Positions 49,687-58,916 of a stretch of DNA of 64,000 nucleotides are shown here, one piece after another (position 1 is the first letter of the stretch; every line of letters starts with the position of its first letter). Source of the DNA: Diplonema japonicum (lineage: Eukaryota > Euglenozoa > Diplonemea > Diplonemida > Diplonemidae); NCBI GenBank assembly GCA_964019335.1, contig OZ025689.1, positions 62,001 to 126,000 on the forward strand. Direction: 5' to 3'. Position numbers and translations under genes: made by a program. Under the pieces are notes generated by a model. The model saw only the letters and a program-made list of their open reading frames with translations, was not told the origin of the DNA and did not search any database.

Positions 49687-50502
49687 TTAACGACCCACTA
49701 AAACTGTCTTCAACATGTAATTAATAGATTGGAGCAAAGGGTGTCTTGGGTCCTCCCAGAGGAGCGAACCCGAGTCGCGTGCCTTCTCGTAAAGAGAAAC
49801 CGCGAGGGAGGGGTCAGCAACAAAAACAGAAGTGCGTGCCACGCGCTCTTGCATCTCAACAGTGACCTCATTGCACGGTGTGTGAGTGGTGTACAAGGAA
49901 AGACCTTGTGTCTGCAACTTGTATGCAGTGTGGAAGTCCTCTTCCTTTCCAGCAGCGCTGAAGCCCATCGCGAAAAACACATAACCTTCAGTAAAGATGC
50001 CCAATGCAGAGTACGAAGGGAAAGGCGCCTCTCGCAGCCTCCTTGCATATTCCAAGAAGGGGTCGAACATATTTCGTATCAACCCTGTTCCTTTCATCAA
50101 GGACCTCGCGCCGTTCCACGCAGCCATCCACAAGCCCAGCCAATGTGTCGATGCGTCTCTTCCTGAGCGTTGGATGGCTTGTTCTGCTGCTGTTTTCGCT
50201 CTGACCCCCCATGCCATAGGGCAGTACATACGGCCCCAGTGCTTTTTGTGGCCCATGACGGCTTCTCGTAGTTTCATGTCGGCAAGTTCCGCGTCGCATT
50301 GCACTCCAACTACCCGCAGAGCGGCACCAATGTCGTCTGCAATTTTGAAATCGTCAATGGTCTTGCAGCATGTGGCCGCACCCATTATGTACCCGCACCA
50401 TGTGGCCTTCTCTTTAACCAGCTCATTGAAGGAGCTGCTCAATAGCCGGTATTGTAATACCTCATATGGCAGTGCGAATTGCAGCACGGTTTGCCATTCC
50501 AT
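49687..50502 (-). CDS. F-box-like protein, unknown function (271 aa)
   Basis: Single exon, ATG at 50502. The first 45 residues (WQTVLQFALPYEVLQYRLLS, then SFNELVKEKATWCGYI) follow the helix pattern and late Trp of F-box-type motifs, so SCF-linked substrate recruitment is conceivable. The remainder is helical and may be TPR/SEL1-like (FTEGYVFFAMGFSAAGKEED; SVFVADPSLAVSLYEKARDS) without clear repeats. The Dim1 gene ends 160 nt upstream. Confidence 0.65.
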   Translation of the reverse strand: MEWQTVLQFALPYEVLQYRLLSSSFNELVKEKATWCGYIMGAATCCKTIDDFKIADDIGAALRVVGVQCDAELADMKLREAVMGHKKHWGRMYCPMAWGVRAKTAAEQAIQRSGRDASTHWLGLWMAAWNGARSLMKGTGLIRNMFDPFLEYARRLREAPFPSYSALGIFTEGYVFFAMGFSAAGKEEDFHTAYKLQTQGLSLYTTHTPCNEVTVEMQERVARTSVFVADPSLAVSLYEKARDSGSLLWEDPRHPLLQSINYMLKTVLVGR

Positions 50503-50662
50503 GCCCCGTCGCTTCCTTTTTGTTCTTGTTTTTTTTTGTTATTGTGTACAAAAAAGAAGAAGAATGGGGGGGGGGCATAAAATAACGGATAATGAACAAA
50601 GTAAAATAAGATGGAAAAAAGAGTGACCGACCCTTTTTTCCCCCCCCCCTTCTTCCTCCCAA

Positions 50663-51128
50663 CTAGTAGTTGTACTTTGTGGAGTAATCTTTTGGGGACG
50701 TGACCAAACCCTTCCCTTTTCTCGCTCCCCTGAACACGGTCTCCACGATGTCGATGAACTCCTGACTCGACCGCAGGGGCCAGTTGATCTTGTTGTTGTT
50801 CCCTGTTCCAAGGTCCACCATTATGTGCTTGTTCCTGTAGAAAAACATCACTGTTACTGTGTCGTAAAGCTCGTACATTTGGTTGAAGTCGGGCACCTGC
50901 GACATTTCTGATTATTATTTCTCGCAGGCATACCTCTGTGATGTCTACCAGATACAAACAAGCCATATTCCGAAGCTTTTCTCCTGTCTTCGCAAGCACC
51001 TCGTCCATAATCATACAGTCCTTGTCCCAGTCGTGACCAAATCGTACGACAACTACCTTTTCCTCCTCTGCGAGTATAGCCTGGTCCACAGCCCAACCAG
51101 AGTGCAGGTGGGGGAGCTTATACGACAT
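50663..51128 (-). CDS. DIM1: Dim1/TXNL4A spliceosomal thioredoxin-like protein (142 aa)
   Basis: U5 snRNP component needed for pre-mRNA splicing. Exons 50934-51128 and 50663-50896, with a 37-nt intron (50897-50933, GTATGC..GCAG, phase 0). It begins MSYKLPHLHSGWAVDQAILA and continues RFGHDWDKDCMIMDEVL, LYLVDITEVPDFNQMYELYD, MFFYRNKHIMVDLGTGNNNK and GLVTSPKDYSTKYNY. The 142-aa length is exactly that of Dim1 in animals and yeast-like species. Fits the intron-bearing, splicing-active genome. Confidence 0.97.
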
Positions 51129-51230
51129 ATTTTCTTTAAACTTCTTTCCCCACTCGCTGTCGACAAAAGAAAAGTTCAAAAAATGTGCAATCAATAATAA
51201 TAATAAAAAAAAAAAAAACAGAAAACTGAG

Positions 51231-51270
<40 letters not shown>

Positions 51271-51350
51271 GAACAATTACCTAAAAGAGTGTAAATAGGA
51301 GATAAAAGAAGAAAATTACGCTTTTTTTTTTTTTTTTTCCTTTTTTTTTT

Positions 51351-53162
51351 TTAGCTGTCTATTAAGCTTGCTGCGAGGTCCAGCAACTCCTCCCATTCTA
51401 TCAAGGGGGCTTGCAATGTAGACCGCAGAGCACGGGCTCCGAATTCAAACCGCCTGCCTTCCGCGAGCTCCGAGTGGTAGAGTTGCTCGTAACGCTGGTT
51501 GTAGTGGGCGAAGGTCTCGGTGGTGTTCCAGGAAGGGCCGTAGCTGACGCTGCTGTTGGAAGGCGCCCACCGGATGAGATGCAGGTTAGAAGCTTTCGCC
51601 TGTCGTATGTACCAAGCATCAAGGTAACGGAAGTACAACGGGACAATCTCGATGACGGCGCTCCATCGTGGCATGAAGATCATCGGAGCAAGCTCTGTTC
51701 CATGAAACCCCACAAGAAGACTGCACTCCTGCAGAACAGGCAAGACGTCGATCATCTTCATCCAAATGGTGCCGTTCTCCGTCGTTGGGTCCAACGGCAC
51801 CGTCACATTCCAACCCAACACCTTCGCCACGTTGATCAGTTCAGCATGGTTTCCGATCGAACGGGACGTCCCCGGCCTGCGTAGCATCAACGCTAGGTTT
51901 CTCCTTTTCGGCTTTTCCAACGGTGTGAACGACATCTTGTGCACGTTCTGCAACCAGTTATGCATCGGAGCCATAGGTTCCATGCTGTTCTCCTCAGCAC
52001 AGTCGAACACTGCGTTCGTCAGGCACGACTTGTACACTGCATAGATCGATCGCTTCTTTGGCATTATGGCATTCAGCAGGTATCCCAGAGGGCCCACATC
52101 CCACATCTCATTGAACCTCGACATCGCCTTGTCGTCCATGGCCACGACGCGGTACCTTGTTGCGTCTTCTGCTGTTTTTAATGGCACGTATTTGTTGATG
52201 AGAGAGAATATAGGGAAGTAATTGTCGTGGATCCAGTGGCCGATGTTGGACTGCACAAGCTTGAGCTGCAGTCGTCTTCCGAAGAAGAAGGTCAGCGCGC
52301 GTGACGTTGTCTTGCACTTCCCCTTTGTGTCTGCTTGGTTGAACTCGCTCTCTGGCCGCCACACAACACGGAATCCCATCCTCTCCGCCGTCAGGACAGA
52401 ATTGTGCGCGCTCTGCCCGTCGCCGTAAAGCCGCAGCCATGGCGTGGGGAGCGTTTTGTATCTTGTCGAGAGCAGATGCCGCCCAACAGGGTGCTGTAAC
52501 TTCATATCGCCCATCCACCGGTCGGAGTCGTTAGTTGTGTACCTGTGCCTGTCGATGAACACCTTGATGGTCCCCATGTGCGGGTAGCCCACATCCTGGT
52601 TAAGCTTCGTGAGGCGAGGGAAATTGTTGCAGGAGTACCCGCAATACCTGCAGGAACGCCATTCCGGATGACCTGCACACCAGGTGATAGATGGTGACTG
52701 CTGCAGGGTAGGCACCTCCTTCGTGTCGGTGAAGACGTCGAAGTCCCCACCGCTGCAGCCCTGCGCCCTGCGGAAGGTGAATGGGCACTCCGTCATCATG
52801 GTCTTGTTGTACATGCTTGTCGTGTTCCCTGGTTTCACGATGCCGCCTTCGGGCCGTAGCAGCTTCCACGTACACGCCCCTACCTGCTCCAACGGTTCTT
52901 CAATGTCACTACTTGCACTGTGTAAATTTGGTTTCTTGCACGGACTTTGAACCCCAAGCTGTTTTGCAATAGGTGCCATAGTAAGCATGCTAGGTGCATT
53001 TGTAGAACGCACCTTCATTACAGGTTTGTGCGTCTCAACATGAAGTTCATTCCTTACCGTAACACGCGTCTCTTGACCATCGAGAGGACTGGTGCCGAAC
53101 ACAGACCACACAACAAAAATGAAAGCACCGAGTAGCCATATGATATAGCTGATCAGGGGCAT
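51351..53162 (-). CDS. GT61-type glycosyltransferase, type II membrane protein (603 aa)
   Basis: Start set at the ATG at 53162: CCTTTCATCACCACAG ends 5 nt upstream, and the next gene's stop is only 60 nt away. An in-frame ATG at 53210 lies upstream of that acceptor. Signal anchor MPLISYIIWLLGAFIFVVWS. A Cys-rich stem (CRYCGYSCNNFPRL) leads to a catalytic region with the GT61/DUF563 signature VGFHGTELAPMIFMPRWSAV then IEIVP, and LMLRRPGTSRSIGNHAEL before it. GT61 enzymes (EOGT, POMGNT2, plant xylosyltransferases) add sugars to glycoproteins in the ER or Golgi. Substrate not deducible. Confidence 0.87.
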   Translation of the reverse strand: MPLISYIIWLLGAFIFVVWSVFGTSPLDGQETRVTVRNELHVETHKPVMKVRSTNAPSMLTMAPIAKQLGVQSPCKKPNLHSASSDIEEPLEQVGACTWKLLRPEGGIVKPGNTTSMYNKTMMTECPFTFRRAQGCSGGDFDVFTDTKEVPTLQQSPSITWCAGHPEWRSCRYCGYSCNNFPRLTKLNQDVGYPHMGTIKVFIDRHRYTTNDSDRWMGDMKLQHPVGRHLLSTRYKTLPTPWLRLYGDGQSAHNSVLTAERMGFRVVWRPESEFNQADTKGKCKTTSRALTFFFGRRLQLKLVQSNIGHWIHDNYFPIFSLINKYVPLKTAEDATRYRVVAMDDKAMSRFNEMWDVGPLGYLLNAIMPKKRSIYAVYKSCLTNAVFDCAEENSMEPMAPMHNWLQNVHKMSFTPLEKPKRRNLALMLRRPGTSRSIGNHAELINVAKVLGWNVTVPLDPTTENGTIWMKMIDVLPVLQECSLLVGFHGTELAPMIFMPRWSAVIEIVPLYFRYLDAWYIRQAKASNLHLIRWAPSNSSVSYGPSWNTTETFAHYNQRYEQLYHSELAEGRRFEFGARALRSTLQAPLIEWEELLDLAASLIDS

Positions 53163-53180
53163 CAGACCTGTGGTGATGAA
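53163..53180 (-). promoter_or_regulatory. Likely trans-splice acceptor for the GT61 mRNA
   Basis: On the minus strand CCTTTCATCACCACAG is followed by GTCTG and the ATG at 53162. The previous gene's stop codon ends at 53223. Both 3' processing of that mRNA and 5' maturation of this one must fit within 60 nt, as expected for coupled trans-splicing and polyadenylation. Confidence 0.6.
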
Positions 53181-53222
53181 AGGACTATACGGCAAATAAG
53201 GTAAATACAAATGGAAGATTGT

Positions 53223-56200
53223 TCAAGCAAGGTGCGGGAAATAATCTAAGAGAGAGCTGACCTGTGTCTGGTGCATGTAAGGCAAGCCCTTCAGGCGACC
53301 TACCTGGTGCGGAGCGAGGAGGATAGACGCGGCGAGGTAATGCACGCAAGCGTCACCCCATCTGTCGGTGTAGAAGCCATGTTTGGAGTCCAAGTAACGG
53401 AAGAACGCTTGGTACTCCTCAGAGCGCCCCCATGATAAATCCACGTAGGAGAAGTGCGTCCCATAACAGATCCTGTCCCACTCCCCTGAGGCAAGCAGAT
53501 GCTTGTTCCGTTTGGTGAGCTTCGCGATACCTGCATGCCCGAAGTACTCGGTCACGTTGCCAAGAAGCCCTCGAACGAAAACCTTGTTGTCCCTAAAAGT
53601 CGTTAAGTACCCGTACTGCATGTTACCAAAGGCAGCAAACAAGTCCTGCACCACTGGTGCGTAGATGTAACTATCCGAATCCAGCCTGACCATTGCTGTG
53701 TACCCCTCCAGGGCAGGATGGTTGTACACGTCACCTGAGAAAAACCGACACATATGGCGATAGCCTGTCCCGTAACCCAGCACAGAGGGGGGGTAGTCGG
53801 GAGTCGAGGGCGGGACAGTGAAGGTAACCCTGATATAAGTCGGCCACATGCCCAGGTAGGCACGCTGCGTGGCGTTGAAGCCTTCGTGAAATATGATTAC
53901 GTCGGTCGGGAAGGCAGTCAGGTAGTTCTCGCGAAGCAGGTGGACGCTTGTCGCAAGCTTACGGAACTCATCATCGCTTCCGCAACATAGATACACGATC
54001 ACAGCCTTGCCTGCAGAAGATGGTGTACTTGTGTGCAGCGCGCCTTCGTATGTAACCATCGACAGCGCCCCTGGAGGGTACGCATCAAATACTAAGTCTG
54101 TGGAGGGGCTGTCCCCAACCCCGTTCAAATGCCTTGCCGCTGCTTCTGTATCAAGGTACTTCATAGCACCTGCAAACCTTTCATGCCCTTCAGTCCCAAG
54201 CATAATACCCAGAACCTCTTTCATAGTGCCACCTTCCTGAAGCACTGCTTCCGCAAGCAGCAGGTATGGGTTGTACTTTGTCATGTGCTGTGCATTAGGG
54301 TCAGCAGCAACGGCGGCGTAGCAGTCTTCTAGAGAGCGAGTCTGAGCCGCAAGGTACGCATACGCCTCGGACAAGGAGGGCACGTCGTCGCTAGGTGCCA
54401 GTTGCTTCAGCAGTCTTCGGGATTTCTCCGGCTGCTTGTTGCGAAGAAGGGCGATGGCAAGCTTGTAAGAAGTAGCATCGTCGTCAAGAGTGGAACAGGC
54501 CTTTTGCAGCAGTGTCACTGCCTCCTGGACCCGTCCAAGGTGCAAGAGTGCCTCTGCATGGTCCGTCACTGAAGCCGCGTCTCCCGCCCGTTCGAAGCAC
54601 CCCACACTCTCGCTAACGAGCTCCAAGTCAGCATCAAATCCAGCTTGCAGTTGCATGGTAGCCATGTCGCCCTCGACAGTGGCTGGGATGCTGTGCACAC
54701 CACGCAGCCTGCTGATGTCGCGTACTACCTGCATGCCCTGCTCAACGTCGTGCAGGCGCAGGTACGCCTTCAGCAGATTCGCCTTGCAGTAGAACAGCTC
54801 ACAACACCTTTTGAAGACTGCAACGCTGTCCATATACTTCCCACTTTGAGCCAGCTGCACACCGTACCTGTTGAGGTTGTCGTGGCTGGGGTGCTCTTTC
54901 ACCGCAAGCCGCCAGTATCGCTCTGCCAGGACAGCATCCCCTGTCATGGAGGACACGAGGGCTGCTTGTGTCATGTTGGTCTTCGCGTATATCTCAGCAG
55001 CAGCCTTGTAGCTGCCTTGTGCATAGAGAACACCCGCAACAACGGCATCAGGGGAACCTGCTTGCTGATGGCAGGCCAATGCCTGCTCATACTTCTGCTC
55101 ATCTACGTACGTGTTGGCCAGTTCTGAAAGCTCTTTTCTGCTCATTAGAAAATCTGAGTCCCTGTCGCATCTGGAGTTTCGAGATGTACCACAGCTGCAC
55201 GAACAGAGTAACCTGTGATCGGCACTCCGAGCATCACACGTAGGTATCCCAGCCGCCACCGTTCCACGATGTGTGTGCACGTCAATGCCTAGGAGCGCAC
55301 CACTTCTGCACCCGCGCACCCCTGCACCGAACACGGCGATAAGTTGGTGGCACTGGTTCGCATCAGCCCATTCACTCCCTATTGCGCTGCACGCACATCC
55401 AAGCATATCACACGCCTCCGAGCAAGACTGGTTCACTGCTGTGGGACGCACCCTGGCACGGCCTACGTGGGGAAGATCGGTGTCGAACCACGCACTCGCG
55501 AGGACATGGCTGTGCGGGGCAAGCAGCGCATAAACAGAGGTGGTGGGTATCAGATGAACGACAGTGCCGTGGTGGTGTAAGGTCACAACTCCCTGGAACG
55601 CCCCACGGGGAACGGCGTGCGACATGAGAGGCAACAAGGAGAAGTACTCGGCAACAGGGTGGTACGCCTCTTCCGTGGTAACATTGATGAGGTAAGCTAC
55701 GGAACGGGCGCCGCGCAGATCGTGCAGGTTGGTCCACCACGAGGAAGAGGCAATGCTGCGGTTTAAGTGCAGCACCTCTGTGTCGTAGGGTAAGGGTCTG
55801 TAATCGGCGACATGGGGGGCGGGGAGGCGAGACAGCTTCTGGGCATCGATCATATGTGAAGACGACCCGTTCGTGTTGTCAATGTGACTGACAAGCGGGA
55901 GATGGGGCACAAAGCACGTCAAACGCAACACCTCACGGAGGTGGATGTCCCAGGGAAGGGTCGATGCTGAGTGGACCCAACGGGGGCGGAGCGAGGCCCA
56001 TGTACTCCTAGTAACCATCCACCCCAAACCGGGAAAGGAAGAAGTACGCTCTACACACTGCCTGCCAGAAGTATGAGGGAGGTCGTTCCAGAGGGAAACA
56101 CAGTGTTCTGTAGATGAGCTGAGATATCTCAGTGTTTCAGATAGATAACTAAAATAGTACTCAGAGACAAGTAGGTCGTCCTCCAGGAGGAGGACTGCCT

Positions 56201-56513
56201 CCGCATGGTCTGACATGGCAAAGCTTCTCTCAATGGCGTACTGCACGTGGTAGTTGATTCTCTGAAGCACGGTGGGGAGCTGCGTGTCCTCATGGCGGTG
56301 CACCAGAACTCCCCAACCCTCGGCGACCTCCCCGATTTCCTCTATTCCGCAATTGTGGTTGACTGTTACCTGAACACCTTTAGGTGTGGCCGCAACCAGT
56401 TTCTGCAGTGTCCTGTCCAGTATTCTTACTCTGTTGCATGCAATGACTTCTATGTTGATCCTTGGAATTTCAACGAGGGCGGCTACAGCGAGGCAAAGTG
56501 GTAGTGCCAACAT
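53223..56513 (-). CDS. GT13-TPR-GT15 fusion glycosyltransferase (1096 aa)
   Basis: Single intronless exon. The first ATG (56513) opens a signal peptide, MLALPLCLAVAALVEIPR. Residues about 20-245 match GT13 (GnT-I/POMGNT1 type): IEVIACNRVRILDRTLQKLV, the metal-binding LLLEDDLLVSEYYFSYL (EDD 111-113), GLGWMVTR, WDIHLRE (WD 188-189) and VSHIDNTNGSSSHMID. A Cys-rich segment (about 370-450) and many TPR-like helix pairs (about 455-770, as in YEQALACHQQAGSPDAVVAG) follow. The C-terminal part (about 835-1085) matches GT15 (Kre2/Mnt1 alpha-1,2-mannosyltransferase): GYRHMCRFFSGDVYNHPAL, MVRLDSDSYIYAP, GFYTDRWGDACVHYLAASI. Secretory-pathway glycan synthesis with two catalytic centres is inferred. Confidence 0.88.
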   Translation of the reverse strand: MLALPLCLAVAALVEIPRINIEVIACNRVRILDRTLQKLVAATPKGVQVTVNHNCGIEEIGEVAEGWGVLVHRHEDTQLPTVLQRINYHVQYAIERSFAMSDHAEAVLLLEDDLLVSEYYFSYLSETLRYLSSSTEHCVSLWNDLPHTSGRQCVERTSSFPGLGWMVTRSTWASLRPRWVHSASTLPWDIHLREVLRLTCFVPHLPLVSHIDNTNGSSSHMIDAQKLSRLPAPHVADYRPLPYDTEVLHLNRSIASSSWWTNLHDLRGARSVAYLINVTTEEAYHPVAEYFSLLPLMSHAVPRGAFQGVVTLHHHGTVVHLIPTTSVYALLAPHSHVLASAWFDTDLPHVGRARVRPTAVNQSCSEACDMLGCACSAIGSEWADANQCHQLIAVFGAGVRGCRSGALLGIDVHTHRGTVAAGIPTCDARSADHRLLCSCSCGTSRNSRCDRDSDFLMSRKELSELANTYVDEQKYEQALACHQQAGSPDAVVAGVLYAQGSYKAAAEIYAKTNMTQAALVSSMTGDAVLAERYWRLAVKEHPSHDNLNRYGVQLAQSGKYMDSVAVFKRCCELFYCKANLLKAYLRLHDVEQGMQVVRDISRLRGVHSIPATVEGDMATMQLQAGFDADLELVSESVGCFERAGDAASVTDHAEALLHLGRVQEAVTLLQKACSTLDDDATSYKLAIALLRNKQPEKSRRLLKQLAPSDDVPSLSEAYAYLAAQTRSLEDCYAAVAADPNAQHMTKYNPYLLLAEAVLQEGGTMKEVLGIMLGTEGHERFAGAMKYLDTEAAARHLNGVGDSPSTDLVFDAYPPGALSMVTYEGALHTSTPSSAGKAVIVYLCCGSDDEFRKLATSVHLLRENYLTAFPTDVIIFHEGFNATQRAYLGMWPTYIRVTFTVPPSTPDYPPSVLGYGTGYRHMCRFFSGDVYNHPALEGYTAMVRLDSDSYIYAPVVQDLFAAFGNMQYGYLTTFRDNKVFVRGLLGNVTEYFGHAGIAKLTKRNKHLLASGEWDRICYGTHFSYVDLSWGRSEEYQAFFRYLDSKHGFYTDRWGDACVHYLAASILLAPHQVGRLKGLPYMHQTQVSSLLDYFPHLA

Positions 56514-56933
56514 TTGTGGGGTCCTGTCTTTGAGTTCGATATGGACCACAACAACAACACAGCCCAAAGAAATAAAATGGCGATGTTCCACGTGAGGACC
56601 ACCCTTTTAAAAATAAAAATAAAATAATAAAAAAAAGGAAGAAAAAGAAGAAGAAAAAAAAGGGATAACGTAAGAAATGGGTCGAGTATGGGGAAGAAGA
56701 AAAATGATTTTTAGAAAGTATGTGGTAGGAGTGGGGGAGGAAGAGAGAGAAAGAAGAAGGGGAAAACAAAAAAAAAACATAGGAAAGTGTGAATAGAGGT
56801 GTTGTGACTAGAAAGAAGCACACGGACATGAGCTTCTTTTCATGTAACATTGTATTAAGATTTGGGCGGCGATTTAAGAGGGGGGGGGGGGGGGGGGGGT
56901 GGGGGAAACCCCAAAATACTTTTCTTCCTTTTT

Positions 56934-57071
56934 TTGTTACAAATATTTATCTTTCAAAAAGTGATTTTATAACTATATGCAACTTGTGCCGAGCAAAAAA
57001 AACCTTCGCAGCTTTTTAAAAACCTTTTTTGCTCGTGCGAACAACAAAGACATATAGTCATAAAGAATTAT
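56934..57071 (-). repeat. About 135-bp dispersed element R1, inverted full copy
   Basis: Reverse complement of 29303-29440 with only scattered substitutions and one or two run-length changes, including the outer AATAATTCTTT and ATATTTGTAAC ends. Conservation stops where the flanking A/T runs begin. Confidence 0.88.
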
Positions 57072-57991
57072 TTTTTTTTTTCCTTCTTTGGTCAAAGCCT
57101 CGACCGGGAAAGCACAGAGGAAAATGGCCGTTGACGCTTGTAACCCGAAGTTACAGAGCCAACGATAAAAAAAAAAAAAAAAAAAAAAAAAGAAAAGAAA
57201 AAATATGAGTTTTTCTTTTTTCATTCAAGAATGATCGAAGCGTGGAGCTTCCCCCCCCCCCCCCCCCCAGGCAATTTTCTCCTTTTAGAGAATATATACC
57301 ACTAGTACGTACTGTTGATGGGGGAGAAGAAAAGGAGAAGGGAGGGAGATCTAATATGTTGTTTGTTTGTATTTCTTTTCTTCTCATTTTTTTTTCCTTT
57401 TGAGAGATAACTACTACACACTTTGCACACAAGAATGTCATGGGGGGGGTTTTTTTTCTTGTCCACAGTGAACCCCCCCCCATGCACAATGTTTTTTCTC
57501 CCTTTTTTTTCTTTTAACATCACTATATAAATGTTCGCGTCTTGCCCTTTTCTTTTTTAAAAAAAACTCCGAGAACCGATGTTCAGGGGTTTCCTTTGCT
57601 CCGGCCATTCCATTCTTTTTTTTTTTTTTTGATTGGTTGCTCTTTTTTTTTTTTTCCCCCATAACTTATGGAGAGCAAATACAGACCTAAAAAACTCTTC
57701 CTGTGTCTATTCAGAGTATTTAAAAAAAATAAAAATAAAAAAGCTTAGACTCTTGATGACATCATGGACGAATATAAAAAAAAAGATTCTTTTTCTGGTC
57801 TCCAGATCTGCTGCGAACGGATGCGAAAAGTATTTTCTTTTTTTTTAAATATCTTTTACCTTTGCTACAACGAAAAGAAAAAAAATCATTCTCCCCCCTC
57901 CCCTTTTTTTCTTTCTGTTTCTCTTACTGCTTACTGCCGTCCTTTCCCCTGATACGATCAGGGTCTCTAGAATTTAAAAAAAAAATGAGGG

Positions 57992-58026
<35 letters not shown>

Positions 58027-58841
58027 AAATAGAATGGCTCCTCGCCTCGGAAAAGTACCGGGGCGTCACCAACAGTCAAAGAACGAGGAGGAAAGGAAAG
58101 AAGAAAAAAGAATCTTTTTTTTTTTCTCTTTTACCGCCAAAAATAAGCAATAATTCAACTGCCACTGCCGAAAGTCTCTTTTATGAGAAAGAAATCTTCG
58201 AGAAACTTGAGTTAAGAAAATACTATGACGCATATTTGTTTTGGTAATAGTGCTTTTGCGTTGTACCATTCTAAGATGTATCTTTAAAAATGGGACAAAG
58301 CTCAGCCTTTTCTTTTTCTTCTTTCTCCACCCCCCCCCCCCCCCCCCCTAGGGCTATGCTGCTTCTGTCACAAAAAATTAAAATGGCGTTTTAGGGTAGC
58401 CAACTTGCAAATTTCGTCGAAACTCGGCCCAAAAATGGGTTTTTAGGCGACTTTGGGGTGGTTTTTTGCGCCTTTGTGTCACAAATGTGCAAGATTTTTT
58501 TTTTTGGCCTAATTTCGACCTTTGACCCCCCCTACCCCCGCCCCCTGCTCCTCAATTCAATCTCTTTTATTTATCTTCGTTATCTCCCCCTTTTTATTTA
58601 AAAAAGGGAGAAGAAATCGTAGAAAAAAGAAAATAAAGGAACATAACTGCGCCCCACCCATTTGTCTTCACCCCTCTCCTTATAGCCACTAGCCAAAACC
58701 TTGGCAGAGGTATGAGGGAGGGAGAGTGCTTTGTTTTTTTTTTTTTTTTTTTTTCCCCCCTAAAAAAAATTCTAAAAAGGAAAGGGCTAACAACAATGCT
58801 GCAGTTTTTTATCTAGCAACAAGATATTGAGGAAGGATTAA

Positions 58842-58872
<31 letters not shown>

Positions 58873-58873
<1 letters not shown>

Positions 58874-58916
58874 AACTCGATACAATTTCAGTGTGCATGG
58901 GGGTGCTCACTGTTCA
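58873..58916 (+). repeat. About 45-bp dispersed repeat R4, copy 2
   Basis: AAACTCGATACAATTTCAGT, then GTGCATGGGGGTGCTCAC and TGTTCA, matching 22689-22735. It follows A-runs, as copy 1 does. Confidence 0.75.

Noticed and set aside
58370-58560. Balanced-composition stretch that looked like a gene remnant
   Set aside because: Stops occur in all six frames and no repeat partner or RNA structure was found in the window.
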